A program made the position numbers and the translations under genes. Below are positions 13,025 through 19,114 of a stretch of DNA of 24,601 nucleotides, piece by piece; position 1 is the stretch's first letter, and every line of letters starts with the position of its first letter. The notes beneath the pieces are model-generated. The model saw only the letters and a program-made list of their open reading frames with translations. It was not told the origin of the DNA and did no database searches. The stretch comes from a virus. Location of the stretch: IMG/VR virus record IMGVR_UViG_3300013010_000065, positions 1 to 24,601 of that record. One strand, 5' to 3'.

Positions 13025-13650
13025 GTTTTCAAGATGTTGAAATGTTTGAAGAACCTGAACTTCCTTACGCTGGTACAAGTGGCTGGTCAGGGAGTGACAC
13101 AAGCAAGACCCGTGCCGTGACCGCTGACTATTCAGGAGAAACTCTTGACAGGCAGCAAACCGTTATCAGGCTTCTTGCTTCTTCTGGATCCTTGGGCATG
13201 ACTTGGAAAGATCTTTCGGATGCTACGGGCTGGCATCATGGCACGGCTTCAGGGGCTCTGTCTGTTCTGCATAAGGTTGAAAAGATTTGTCGTCTTTCGG
13301 AGAAGAGAAACAAATGCAAAATCTATGTGTTGGAAGAATACGTTCAAGAAAGACAAACTGAACCTCACCGTGGTAGCATTCGGGGAACGGTAGGCAACCT
13401 ACACAAGGAGATACCTATGATGACAGAAGAACAAGCGGAGGCATTAATAGCGGGGCATGATGTTTTGGTTCACCAGATTGAACGTAATCTAGGTGCATGG
13501 GCAGATACTCGTGAAACTGCTGAAGCCGTAATTGCAACAGTTGCTGACTGGCTCACGCAATATCGTCCAGAAAACTTCGGAGACGATTACTGTCCTCCAT
13601 TGGATGTGACGGCTTTTATTTTACGAAAAGGTGAACAATCTAATCGTTAG
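13021..13650 (+). CDS. Winged-helix DNA-binding protein, fused to second domain
   Basis: 209 residues. Residues about 40-110 form a winged helix of the type common in actinophages: RQQTVIRLLASSG, GMTWKDLSDATGWHHGTASG (59-78) as the helix-turn-helix, and CKIYVLEEYV as the wing. A proline/arginine-rich linker leads to a second helical region (133-209) that begins MMTEEQAEALIAGHD. An internal ATG at 13417 has its own AAGGAG six bases upstream, so this second region is probably also made as a separate protein. A transcriptional regulator of the accessory operon is likely. Confidence 0.75.
   Translation: MSFQDVEMFEEPELPYAGTSGWSGSDTSKTRAVTADYSGETLDRQQTVIRLLASSGSLGMTWKDLSDATGWHHGTASGALSVLHKVEKICRLSEKRNKCKIYVLEEYVQERQTEPHRGSIRGTVGNLHKEIPMMTEEQAEALIAGHDVLVHQIERNLGAWADTRETAEAVIATVADWLTQYRPENFGDDYCPPLDVTAFILRKGEQSNR
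13417..13650 (+). CDS. Nested in-frame gene inside the wHTH gene
   Basis: The ATG at 13417 is preceded by AAGGAG at 13405-13410 with six-base spacing, the best ribosome binding site in the area. It would give a 77-residue helical protein (TEEQAEALIAGHDVLVHQIE, then TAEAVIATVADWL) identical to the C-terminal part of the winged-helix protein. A gene fusion that kept the original start is the simplest explanation. Confidence 0.55.
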   Translation: MMTEEQAEALIAGHDVLVHQIERNLGAWADTRETAEAVIATVADWLTQYRPENFGDDYCPPLDVTAFILRKGEQSNR

Positions 13651-13653
13651 GAT
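13648..13653 (+). promoter_or_regulatory. Leaderless -10 candidate TAGGAT
   Basis: TAGGAT lies six bases before the ATG at 13660; its TAG is the stop codon of the wHTH gene. AGGAT could instead be a weak ribosome binding site. Confidence 0.35.
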
Positions 13654-13659
13654 GTAATA

Positions 13660-13803
13660 ATGAGGGAACTATCAAACCGAGTTGGTGGGGTAGATGAAAA
13701 GGTTCGGCGGTGCATTTGTGGCGCTTGGACTTATGAGGGAAATGACTGCGCGGCTTGCGCGACTCTGAGGGGAGTACAAAATGGAATGGATGAAATCACT
13801 TAA
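13660..13803 (+). CDS. Zinc-binding micro-protein
   Basis: 47 residues. CIC near 18-20 and CAAC near 30-33 give a C-x-C and C-x2-C pair that could hold one zinc. It overlaps the next gene by 23 bases. Function unknown. Confidence 0.55.
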   Translation: MRELSNRVGGVDEKVRRCICGAWTYEGNDCAACATLRGVQNGMDEIT

Positions 13804-13975
13804 AAAATCTGACAAGGTTACTTGCGATACATGTGAGGGCGTTGGGGAGGTCATGGTCATTGACAACGGTGTTGTTGTTTATGACGGGGCTTGCGAGATA
13901 TGTGATGGGGAAGGCATGGTTGATCGGTACGTGCATGTTGCTGATACTTGGAAGGAAGCAGAGGGGATCGCATGA
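13781..13975 (+). CDS. DnaJ-type zinc-finger micro-protein
   Basis: 64 residues. Two C-x2-C-x-G-x-G motifs (CDTCEGVG near 15-22 and CEICDGEG near 38-45) reproduce one DnaJ cysteine-rich zinc site without J domain. Start ATG follows GAGGGGAG. Such isolated zinc fingers are common in phages and may act as chaperone partners or scaffolds; no function can be assigned. ATGA overlap with the next gene. Confidence 0.75.
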   Translation: MEWMKSLKKSDKVTCDTCEGVGEVMVIDNGVVVYDGACEICDGEGMVDRYVHVADTWKEAEGIA

Positions 13976-14124
13976 TTCGGAGAACGTTTGTGGCTGATGG
14001 ATCTAATCTCGATATTGAAGGTCAAATTCTGATCACAGTTTACGATGACAGGGCAACAATCGCTACGAGGGAAACAGGGCAACGTACTTGGGGTCCACCA
14101 CTGATTGCTAAGGAGACAACGTGA
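13972..14124 (+). CDS. Hypothetical 50-residue protein
   Basis: Begins in ATGA overlap and ends one base into the next ATG. Beta-rich: MIRRTFVADG, then GQILITVYDDRATIATRE. No family recognised; coupling to both neighbours supports it. Confidence 0.5.
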   Translation: MIRRTFVADGSNLDIEGQILITVYDDRATIATRETGQRTWGPPLIAKETT

Positions 14125-14195
14125 TGGGGAAATTAAAAGATATGTATCTCATGAATGATTCCAGCGAGGAAGAGAGTGCTGATGTTGAGGTTTGA
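14124..14195 (+). CDS. Very short ORF, 23 residues
   Basis: ATG shares one base with the previous stop and the frame ends 14 bases into the next gene. The peptide is acidic at its end (SSEEESADVEV). It may serve only to couple translation to the HD hydrolase gene, whose ribosome binding site lies inside it. Confidence 0.35.
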   Translation: MGKLKDMYLMNDSSEEESADVEV

Positions 14196-14679
14196 TTTTG
14201 ACTTGCAGACTCCTAACGATGCTTTGGAATTTGCTTCCTATGCTCACCGATTTCAGACAGACAAACTAGGCGTTCCTTATATTCTCCATGTGGCTCGTGT
14301 TGGTTCTGCGTTATGGAGATTCGGTAATGAATTTGTGATGGCTGGATTTCTGCATGACGTTGTTGAAGATACTGATTACACTCTTGAGGATCTTTCCTAC
14401 ATGAATACTCCGTTAAGTGTGGTTCAGGCGGTGAAGGCTTGTACTAAGGAATCCTCTGAAAGCGATTTAACGGCATATGAGGCGACTATCCGTAAGGCTA
14501 TGGCGGATCCTATCGGCTTATTAGTTAAAGCCTCTGATGTGTCTGATAACGCTTCAAGGATCCGTGATCTTCCTGAGGGGGAATTACAGGATCGTATGGT
14601 TGATAAATATCTATTGGCTGAGAGGGTATTGCGGGAAAAGATCCCAGATTTCCATTTCAGCGGTTCTTTTCACTACTGA
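14182..14679 (+). CDS. HD hydrolase, small alarmone hydrolase-like
   Basis: 165 residues, the size of MESH1-type (p)ppGpp hydrolases. The SpoT/MESH1 signatures are in order: ALEFASYAHRFQ (14-25), PYILHVARVG (32-41, H36), AGFLHDVVEDTDYTLEDL (54-71; H58, D59, E62, D63) and LVKASDVSDNASRI (114-127; D119). These residues bind manganese and remove the 3' pyrophosphate of ppGpp in the known family. The phage could use it to suppress the stringent response or a nucleotide-based defence; another nucleotide substrate is possible. ATG 14182 follows GAGGAAGAGA; an upstream ATG at 14155 is less likely. Confidence 0.82.
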   Translation: MLRFDFDLQTPNDALEFASYAHRFQTDKLGVPYILHVARVGSALWRFGNEFVMAGFLHDVVEDTDYTLEDLSYMNTPLSVVQAVKACTKESSESDLTAYEATIRKAMADPIGLLVKASDVSDNASRIRDLPEGELQDRMVDKYLLAERVLREKIPDFHFSGSFHY

Positions 14680-14688
14680 AGGAGTTTC

Positions 14689-14847
14689 ATGAAAAAGAAG
14701 AAAAACGTACGCAGACCTAAGAGGGTCACTGCTACTGATCGTAGGATTATTGTTTTCAGGAATCTTTCTCTAGGGGCTTTAGCCGTGATGGTTGGCGGGG
14801 TTATTGGTTGGACTATCTCAGGAAGGTGTCAGAAATGTCTCAGGTAG
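14689..14847 (+). CDS. Small basic membrane protein
   Basis: 52 residues. A very basic N-terminus (MKKKKNVRRPKRV) precedes one membrane segment at about 26-43 (LSLGALAVMVGGVIGWTI) and ends in CQKC. AAGGAG at 14679-14684 is the ribosome binding site. The C-x2-C could bind metal or form a disulfide outside. Overlaps the WhiB gene by 13 bases. Function unknown. Confidence 0.65.
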   Translation: MKKKKNVRRPKRVTATDRRIIVFRNLSLGALAVMVGGVIGWTISGRCQKCLR

Positions 14848-15059
14848 AATGGATGCAAGACGCTTTATGTGCTCAGGTCGATAATGATCTGTTTTTCCCT
14901 CAAACAGGGCAAAACTCTTCAACGGCTTTAAGCATATGTAAAAAGTGTGACGTAAAAATTGAATGTCTCAACTATGCCCTTTCTTTCGAAATAATTACTG
15001 GAATTTGGGGCGGTACAACTGAACGGCAGCGAAGACAAATCAAGCGCCTAGCAGCGTGA
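14835..15059 (+). CDS. WhiB-like iron-sulfur regulator
   Basis: 74 residues. Four cysteines in WhiB order, C12, C35, C38 and C44 (CKKCDVKIEC), hold a 4Fe-4S cluster in the family, followed by the GIWGGT turn (56-61) and a basic tail TERQRRQIKR. WhiB proteins bind region 4 of the primary sigma factor and are confined to actinobacteria and their phages, which fixes the host phylum. GGAAGG at 14821-14826 supports ATG 14835. A second, divergent WhiB-like protein is encoded at 17047 with identical cysteine spacing. A role in switching phage or host promoters is likely. Confidence 0.9.
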   Translation: MSQVEWMQDALCAQVDNDLFFPQTGQNSSTALSICKKCDVKIECLNYALSFEIITGIWGGTTERQRRQIKRLAA

Positions 15060-15111
15060 AAGGAGTCGCCTATTGCCAACGCCTGACCTAACCCTCTGGC
15101 ATTGGAGTTTC

Positions 15112-15585
15112 ATGCGTACATTAATAACAATAATCACAGCAGCACTAACAGCATCACTAATCACAATCAATCCCGCTCAAGCGGATGGGCTCAACAGAAT
15201 AGAGATTGCAGCCCGAGATATGAACGGCTACCAGCCAAGCCTGTATCAAGGTAAATGGTATTCACCCAGACACGAAGCGTTCCGTAAATGTATTATGAAA
15301 CGGGAATCGCATTACAACTATCGTGCGGCTAATAAATCATCCTCAGCGAGAGGAGCGTACCAATTTTTGGATCGTTCTTGGAGAGTTCCTTTAACGCATA
15401 TGATGATCAAAGAAGATAAAAAATTAGGCGGCTACAGGGTCGAAGAGATCCGTGATCTCCGTACTATCCCTATCAATAAATGGAACCGTTACTGGCAGGA
15501 TAGAGCCTTCTGGACGGCTTTCCGTTACGGTGACGGGAAACACCATTGGAGTTATAGCGGAAGTTCATGTAATCGACTAGCATGA
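15112..15585 (+). CDS. Secreted lysozyme/transglycosylase-like protein
   Basis: 157 residues from ATG 15112. Residues 1-24 form a clear signal peptide (hydrophobic core LITIITAALTASLITI, cleavage after PAQA). The mature part has CIMKRESHYNYRAANKSS (60-77) with E65 as likely catalytic glutamate and ARGAYQFLDRSW (79-90), a pattern of lytic transglycosylase/Rpf-like folds. It would act on peptidoglycan outside the membrane. An upstream TTG at 15073 has a good AAAGGAG but would bury the signal peptide; GGAG-TTTC-ATG favours 15112. Export by the host pathway makes this distinct from the M15 endolysin. Confidence 0.75.
   Translation: MRTLITIITAALTASLITINPAQADGLNRIEIAARDMNGYQPSLYQGKWYSPRHEAFRKCIMKRESHYNYRAANKSSSARGAYQFLDRSWRVPLTHMMIKEDKKLGGYRVEEIRDLRTIPINKWNRYWQDRAFWTAFRYGDGKHHWSYSGSSCNRLA
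15578..15583 (+). promoter_or_regulatory. Leaderless -10 candidate TAGCAT
   Basis: TAGCAT lies exactly six bases before the ATG at 15590, which has no Shine-Dalgarno. Confidence 0.5.
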
Positions 15586-15589
15586 CCGG

Positions 15590-15820
15590 ATGCGTGTAGC
15601 CATCCCCACACTTCACCCCTACCCGTGTCAGACTTGCGGATCCATGATTCGTGAGGTTGAAACTGTCACGGGTGGGGTGATCACTCTGGACAAAGACCCA
15701 TCCCCTCAAGGGAAATACATACCGTGGGCATCTGACCGTTCGACAGGACTGGCACAAGCACGCCTAATAACAAACCCGTTCCGTGGAGAACCTATGTGGG
15801 CTGAGCATCATTGCGGATAG
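15590..15820 (+). CDS. Zinc-binding phage protein
   Basis: 76 residues. PCQTCG near 12-17 and a C-terminal EHHC provide two halves of a zinc site; VITLDKDPSPQGKYIPW lies between. This C-x2-C ... LDKDP-x-P-x-G ... EHH-C layout is familiar from short uncharacterised actinophage proteins. Composition changes here: the coding strand becomes A/C-rich in this and the next two genes. Function unknown. Confidence 0.65.
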   Translation: MRVAIPTLHPYPCQTCGSMIREVETVTGGVITLDKDPSPQGKYIPWASDRSTGLAQARLITNPFRGEPMWAEHHCG

Positions 15821-15823
15821 ACT
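15818..15823 (+). promoter_or_regulatory. Leaderless -10 candidate TAGACT
   Basis: TAGACT lies six bases before the ATG at 15830; its TAG is the stop codon of the previous gene. No Shine-Dalgarno is present. Confidence 0.5.
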
Positions 15824-15829
15824 TGACCC

Positions 15830-16102
15830 ATGAGCCAAGAAGAACCCATAGTGGAACCCGCAGCAGGACATTTGTGGGACGTTGAACGAATGCTCGAACA
15901 ATCCATAAAAGCGTACGACATGGAATCCAACGGGGACAACGCGATCCTCACAGGATGGGTGCTCATAGCCGAATGGATAGACGAAAACGGTGACCCAGCA
16001 CTCACCGCATACGCACGAGAAGGAATGCCCTACTGGAGAATAGACGGGCTCCTAGCATCCGCCCCCGAACAATTCCTATACGGTGACCCCGATGACTACT
16101 GA
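15830..16102 (+). CDS. Hypothetical 90-residue acidic protein
   Basis: Acidic and helical, with EEPIVEPAAGHLWDVERML and a middle reading AILTGWVLIAEWIDENGDP. A/C-rich codons, unlike most of the window. No family recognised. It overlaps the next gene by 11 bases. Confidence 0.6.
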   Translation: MSQEEPIVEPAAGHLWDVERMLEQSIKAYDMESNGDNAILTGWVLIAEWIDENGDPALTAYAREGMPYWRIDGLLASAPEQFLYGDPDDY

Positions 16103-16265
16103 CCTAGACAACGCAATAAACAAAATAGTAAACAAAATATCCGAAATCCCCGAAGAAGAACTCATAGTCATATCCCGCATAATCGAACGCGCATACATCC
16201 ACATACTCGTAGAACAAGGACTCCGAGTAAACATCCAACCAACAAGCGTGTCGCACATAACCTGA
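16092..16265 (+). CDS. Hypothetical 57-residue helical protein
   Basis: ATG 16092 is chosen over GTG 16083; TACGGT lies seven bases upstream of the ATG and a weak GGTGA is also present. The protein is nearly all helix (LDNAINKIVNKISEIPEEEL, then ISRIIERAYIHIL). A/C-rich codon use. No function recognised. Confidence 0.5.
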   Translation: MTTDLDNAINKIVNKISEIPEEELIVISRIIERAYIHILVEQGLRVNIQPTSVSHIT

Positions 16266-16279
16266 CGGGGCAGTCCCTA

Positions 16280-16285
16280 TACGCT
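16280..16285 (+). promoter_or_regulatory. Leaderless -10 candidate TACGCT
   Basis: TACGCT lies exactly six bases before the ATG of the Gp88-like gene; no Shine-Dalgarno is visible. Confidence 0.5.
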
Positions 16286-16291
16286 TCGTTT

Positions 16292-17050
16292 ATGTTATTG
16301 ACACAGAATAAAGAACTACGCAAAGACGGGGTATGGAACTGGACCCTCCCCGCTTGGGTCATTCAACTACCCGATGGATCTCACATGAATGTGTGTCCGA
16401 ATGCGGGGGCTTGCGCTAAATTTTGTTACGCAAGGAATGGGACTTACCTTTTCCCGAAAGTGAAGGGGAAGCATCTCAATAATCTTTTGCTTGTGAGGGA
16501 TAACCCTCAATGGGTTGAGGTTATGGCGGGGGAACTATCGCACAAGCGTTTCCATCCGAAAGGGATCATCCGTGAGATTCCGGGGCTGGACTCAATAGAC
16601 CATTTGCCTGTGGAGGTTCAGGAATGGATCATTAGCGGGGGTCAGGCGGTCCGAATTCATGACTCTGGAGACTTCTTCTCCCGTAAGTATCTTGAGGGCT
16701 GGATTGACTTGGCTGACCGTTTCCCGTACATCCTGTTCTATGCGTACACGAAAGAGGTGGCGATGCTTGAGGAGTACACGTTGCCTGTTAATTTCCGTGT
16801 GATCTATTCGATGGGTGGGAGGCAGGATCATTTAGTGGATAAAGATACGATGCGGCACGCTGACGTTTTCCCTGATCTTGAGGCGATAGAGGAGGCGGGG
16901 TATATGTCTCAGGATGAATCTGATTTGCTTTGTGTTCTTCTTCCTACTACCCGTGTGGGGATCCCTCAAAACAACATTAAACATTTCAAGAAGAGGCTAG
17001 ACGGGCGTACATTCTCGCAGGCTCAAATTGATAGGACTCGCAAAGAATGA
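16292..17050 (+). CDS. Gp88-like protein
   Basis: 252 residues, matching the uncharacterised phage family Gene product 88. Signatures: LLTQNKELRKDG at 2-13, a cysteine cluster CPNAGACAKFCYA at 35-47 (C35, C41, C45), VRIHDSGDFFS at 120-130, FYAYTK at 149-154 and a YSMGGRQD segment. Three clustered cysteines suggest an iron-sulfur or zinc site; H123 and D124 are probably functional. The biochemical role is not known. The N-terminal motif begins right at the ATG, so the Shine-Dalgarno-less start is probably correct. Four-base overlap with the WhiB-like gene downstream. Confidence 0.85.
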   Translation: MLLTQNKELRKDGVWNWTLPAWVIQLPDGSHMNVCPNAGACAKFCYARNGTYLFPKVKGKHLNNLLLVRDNPQWVEVMAGELSHKRFHPKGIIREIPGLDSIDHLPVEVQEWIISGGQAVRIHDSGDFFSRKYLEGWIDLADRFPYILFYAYTKEVAMLEEYTLPVNFRVIYSMGGRQDHLVDKDTMRHADVFPDLEAIEEAGYMSQDESDLLCVLLPTTRVGIPQNNIKHFKKRLDGRTFSQAQIDRTRKE

Positions 17051-17292
17051 GGGGGACGGGGTTTAATCTGGAGGGGGCTGCTTGTGAAGGGGCAGATCCT
17101 AAACTCTTTGACGCTACTTCAGGGGATAAGGCTGAAGATGCGTTGTCTTACTGCGACAGGTGCTCGAAAATAATTGAATGCGACTCACACGTTCAACCTC
17201 AAAAATCCTACTTCGATGGGGTCGCGGCTGGTAGGATCTGGAACAATGGAATCCCCAGCGAACTGGGATTATTTGAAATTGAGGGAGATTAG
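17047..17292 (+). CDS. Divergent WhiB-like protein
   Basis: 81 residues. Cysteines C13, C36, C39 and C45 have the same spacing (23, 3, 6) as in the WhiB-like protein at 14835, and CDRCSKIIEC matches the family core. The GVWGG turn is replaced by DGVAAGRIW (57-65) and the basic tail is missing; the C-terminus is acidic. It should still bind an iron-sulfur cluster and might contact sigma factor, but DNA contact is doubtful. It could act as an antagonist of the first protein or of host WhiB (inference). Confidence 0.75.
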   Translation: MRGTGFNLEGAACEGADPKLFDATSGDKAEDALSYCDRCSKIIECDSHVQPQKSYFDGVAAGRIWNNGIPSELGLFEIEGD

Positions 17293-17294
17293 TA

Positions 17295-17702
17295 ATGACT
17301 GCACTGGCAACAATCGTTGGGAACCTAACTAAGGATCCTGAACTTCGATTCACTAAATCAGGTGATTCAATCGCAACAATGACAATCGCCGTGAATGAGA
17401 GGGTCAAAGATGGTAATGAATGGAAAGACGGTGAGGCATCTTTCTACGATGTGAAAGCGTGGAAGAAACTGGGAGAACAAGTAGCAGAGAATCTCGTTAA
17501 AGGATCCCGAGTTGTTGTGGTTGGGAAACTTCGTATCGAAAAATATGAAACAAAAAACGGTGAAACCCGTTACACAACTGTTATCACCGCTGAAGAAATT
17601 GGGCAATCAATCCGATTCAGCAAAGGGGAACCAACTCCACGAATGACAGTACGGGAACCTGATCCTTGGGCTCAGACTGATAACGAAATTCCACCATTCT
17701 AA
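17295..17702 (+). CDS. ssb: Single-stranded DNA-binding protein
   Basis: 135 residues. An OB fold covers about 1-110 (ATIVGNLTKDPELRF, then FYDVKAWKKLGEQVAENLVKG and VVVVGKLRIEKYE). The C-terminus ends DNEIPPF, the acidic tip that recruits replication and repair partners. It binds single-stranded phage DNA and probably works with the Rad52-like and replication proteins encoded at 3155-4975. GAGGGAG at 17281-17287 is the ribosome binding site. Confidence 0.95.
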   Translation: MTALATIVGNLTKDPELRFTKSGDSIATMTIAVNERVKDGNEWKDGEASFYDVKAWKKLGEQVAENLVKGSRVVVVGKLRIEKYETKNGETRYTTVITAEEIGQSIRFSKGEPTPRMTVREPDPWAQTDNEIPPF

Positions 17703-17712
17703 CTAAGGGCGA

Positions 17713-17718
17713 TACACT
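17713..17718 (+). promoter_or_regulatory. Leaderless -10 candidate TACACT
   Basis: TACACT, the same hexamer as in P3, lies exactly six bases before ATG 17725. No Shine-Dalgarno is present. Confidence 0.5.
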
Positions 17719-17724
17719 TGACCA

Positions 17725-17853
17725 ATGACTCCGCTTCTAACCTTCGCCGTGACCGTTCACGAAATGTATCGTGCATTTGTTGAAGCAGGGTTCACGGATG
17801 CTCAAGCCATGTACTTGACCGCGCAGAGGATGAATGCAGATGCCAGAAGATAA
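17725..17853 (+). CDS. Small helical protein upstream of portal
   Basis: 42 residues: FAVTVHEMYRAFVEAGFTDA then QAMYLTAQRM. Short proteins with a GFTDAQAMYLT motif precede structural genes in many phages. It overlaps the portal gene by 20 bases and probably starts the structural transcript. Function unknown. Confidence 0.65.
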   Translation: MTPLLTFAVTVHEMYRAFVEAGFTDAQAMYLTAQRMNADARR

Positions 17854-19114
17854 AGAACATGTAGGGTTCCTTGAGATTGGTTCGTCTGGTCTCAAACGCT
17901 CAGGCGGGTACATCAATGAAGAATTCCTTCCGAACCTTCAGGGTGTTAAAGGGTTCAAGGTTTACCGTGAGATGCACGACAATGACCCTGTTATTGGGGC
18001 GATGTTGTATGCAATCGATAAGGTCATTACTCGACTGGAATGGCACGTTGAGGGTGAGGATGAAAGAACCACTCAATTCGTTGAAGAGTGTTTGAATGAC
18101 ATGTCTGACTCGTGGGATTCCACACTTCAAAACATTCTGTCAATGTTGGTCTATGGCTGGTCATTTCATGAGATTGTTTACAAAATCCGTAGGGGTTATA
18201 CAGGGGATCCTAAGACGCAATCGAAATATAACGATAACCGTATTGGTTGGCGTAAGTGGTCGGTTCGTGCTCAAGAAACTTTGCAAGAATGGATGATTGA
18301 CGATAGCGGCGGCATTCAAGGAATGATCCAAATGGATCCGTCTAGTGGTAAAGGTCTAGCAAGGATCCCTATCGATAAGGCTCTCCTATTCCGCACGACC
18401 ACTAACCGCAATAATCCCGAAGGATATTCCCTTCTCCGTAACGCCTACCGCCCGTGGTTTTACAAGCGTAGGATTGAAGAGATCGAAGCGGTTGGTATTG
18501 AGCGGGATCTTGCGGGACTCCCAATGGCATACGTTCCACCAGAATACTTGTCGAATACCGCAACCCCTCAGCAGAAGGCGGTTCTTCAGGCTATTACTGA
18601 GATCGTTCAGAATGTGAAGAGGAATGAGCAGGAAGGGATTGTGTTCCCCGCTTCATACGATGAGGCTGGTAACAGGATCTTTGACCTTACTTTGCTGTCG
18701 GCTTCAGGAGGTCGCCAGTTTGACACTGGAGGCGTCATCCAACGATACGACCAAAGAATTTCAATGAGTCTTCTGTCCGACTTCCTGCTACTCGGATCTG
18801 ACAGGGTAGGTTCTTTCGCTTTGGGTTCCGCGAAGGTGGATCTCTGGACTTTGGCTGTGGACTCTATAGCGAAATCAATCGCTGAGGTAGTGAACCAATT
18901 CGCTATCCCACGTTTATTGAAATTAAACGCTATGAGGCTCGATAAACTCCCGTACCTCACATATGGTCAAGTCAGCAGTATTGAACTCGTTGAGGTGGCT
19001 GATTTCGTTTCTAAACTGGCATCCGCTGGAGTTATCATGCCTGATCCCGTTCTTGAGGCGCATATGCGTTCCCTCGCTGACCTTCCGGAGCCTGAGACTG
19101 AATCGATGATGTGA
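17834..19114 (+). CDS. Portal protein
   Basis: 426 residues. The layout fits Mu gp29/DUF935-like and related portals: DPVIGAMLYAIDKVITRLEW (51-70), a WDSTLQNILSMLVYGWSFHE stretch (94-113), and NPEGYSLLRNAYRPWFYKRR with a following VGIERDLAGLPMAYVPPEY. Twelve copies form the DNA channel at one vertex and anchor the terminase. A MuF-domain gene follows with four-base overlap, as usual for this portal type. ATG 17834 or 17840 could be the start; GAGG at 17826-17829 suits either only moderately. Confidence 0.9.
   Translation: MQMPEDKEHVGFLEIGSSGLKRSGGYINEEFLPNLQGVKGFKVYREMHDNDPVIGAMLYAIDKVITRLEWHVEGEDERTTQFVEECLNDMSDSWDSTLQNILSMLVYGWSFHEIVYKIRRGYTGDPKTQSKYNDNRIGWRKWSVRAQETLQEWMIDDSGGIQGMIQMDPSSGKGLARIPIDKALLFRTTTNRNNPEGYSLLRNAYRPWFYKRRIEEIEAVGIERDLAGLPMAYVPPEYLSNTATPQQKAVLQAITEIVQNVKRNEQEGIVFPASYDEAGNRIFDLTLLSASGGRQFDTGGVIQRYDQRISMSLLSDFLLLGSDRVGSFALGSAKVDLWTLAVDSIAKSIAEVVNQFAIPRLLKLNAMRLDKLPYLTYGQVSSIELVEVADFVSKLASAGVIMPDPVLEAHMRSLADLPEPETESMM

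Noticed and set aside
15824-15853. TTGACC near ATG 15830 (and again at 17718) read as a -35 box
   Set aside because: No acceptable -10 box follows at 16-18 bases and the ACGGGG spacer is missing; the TANNNT just upstream explains the similarity better.
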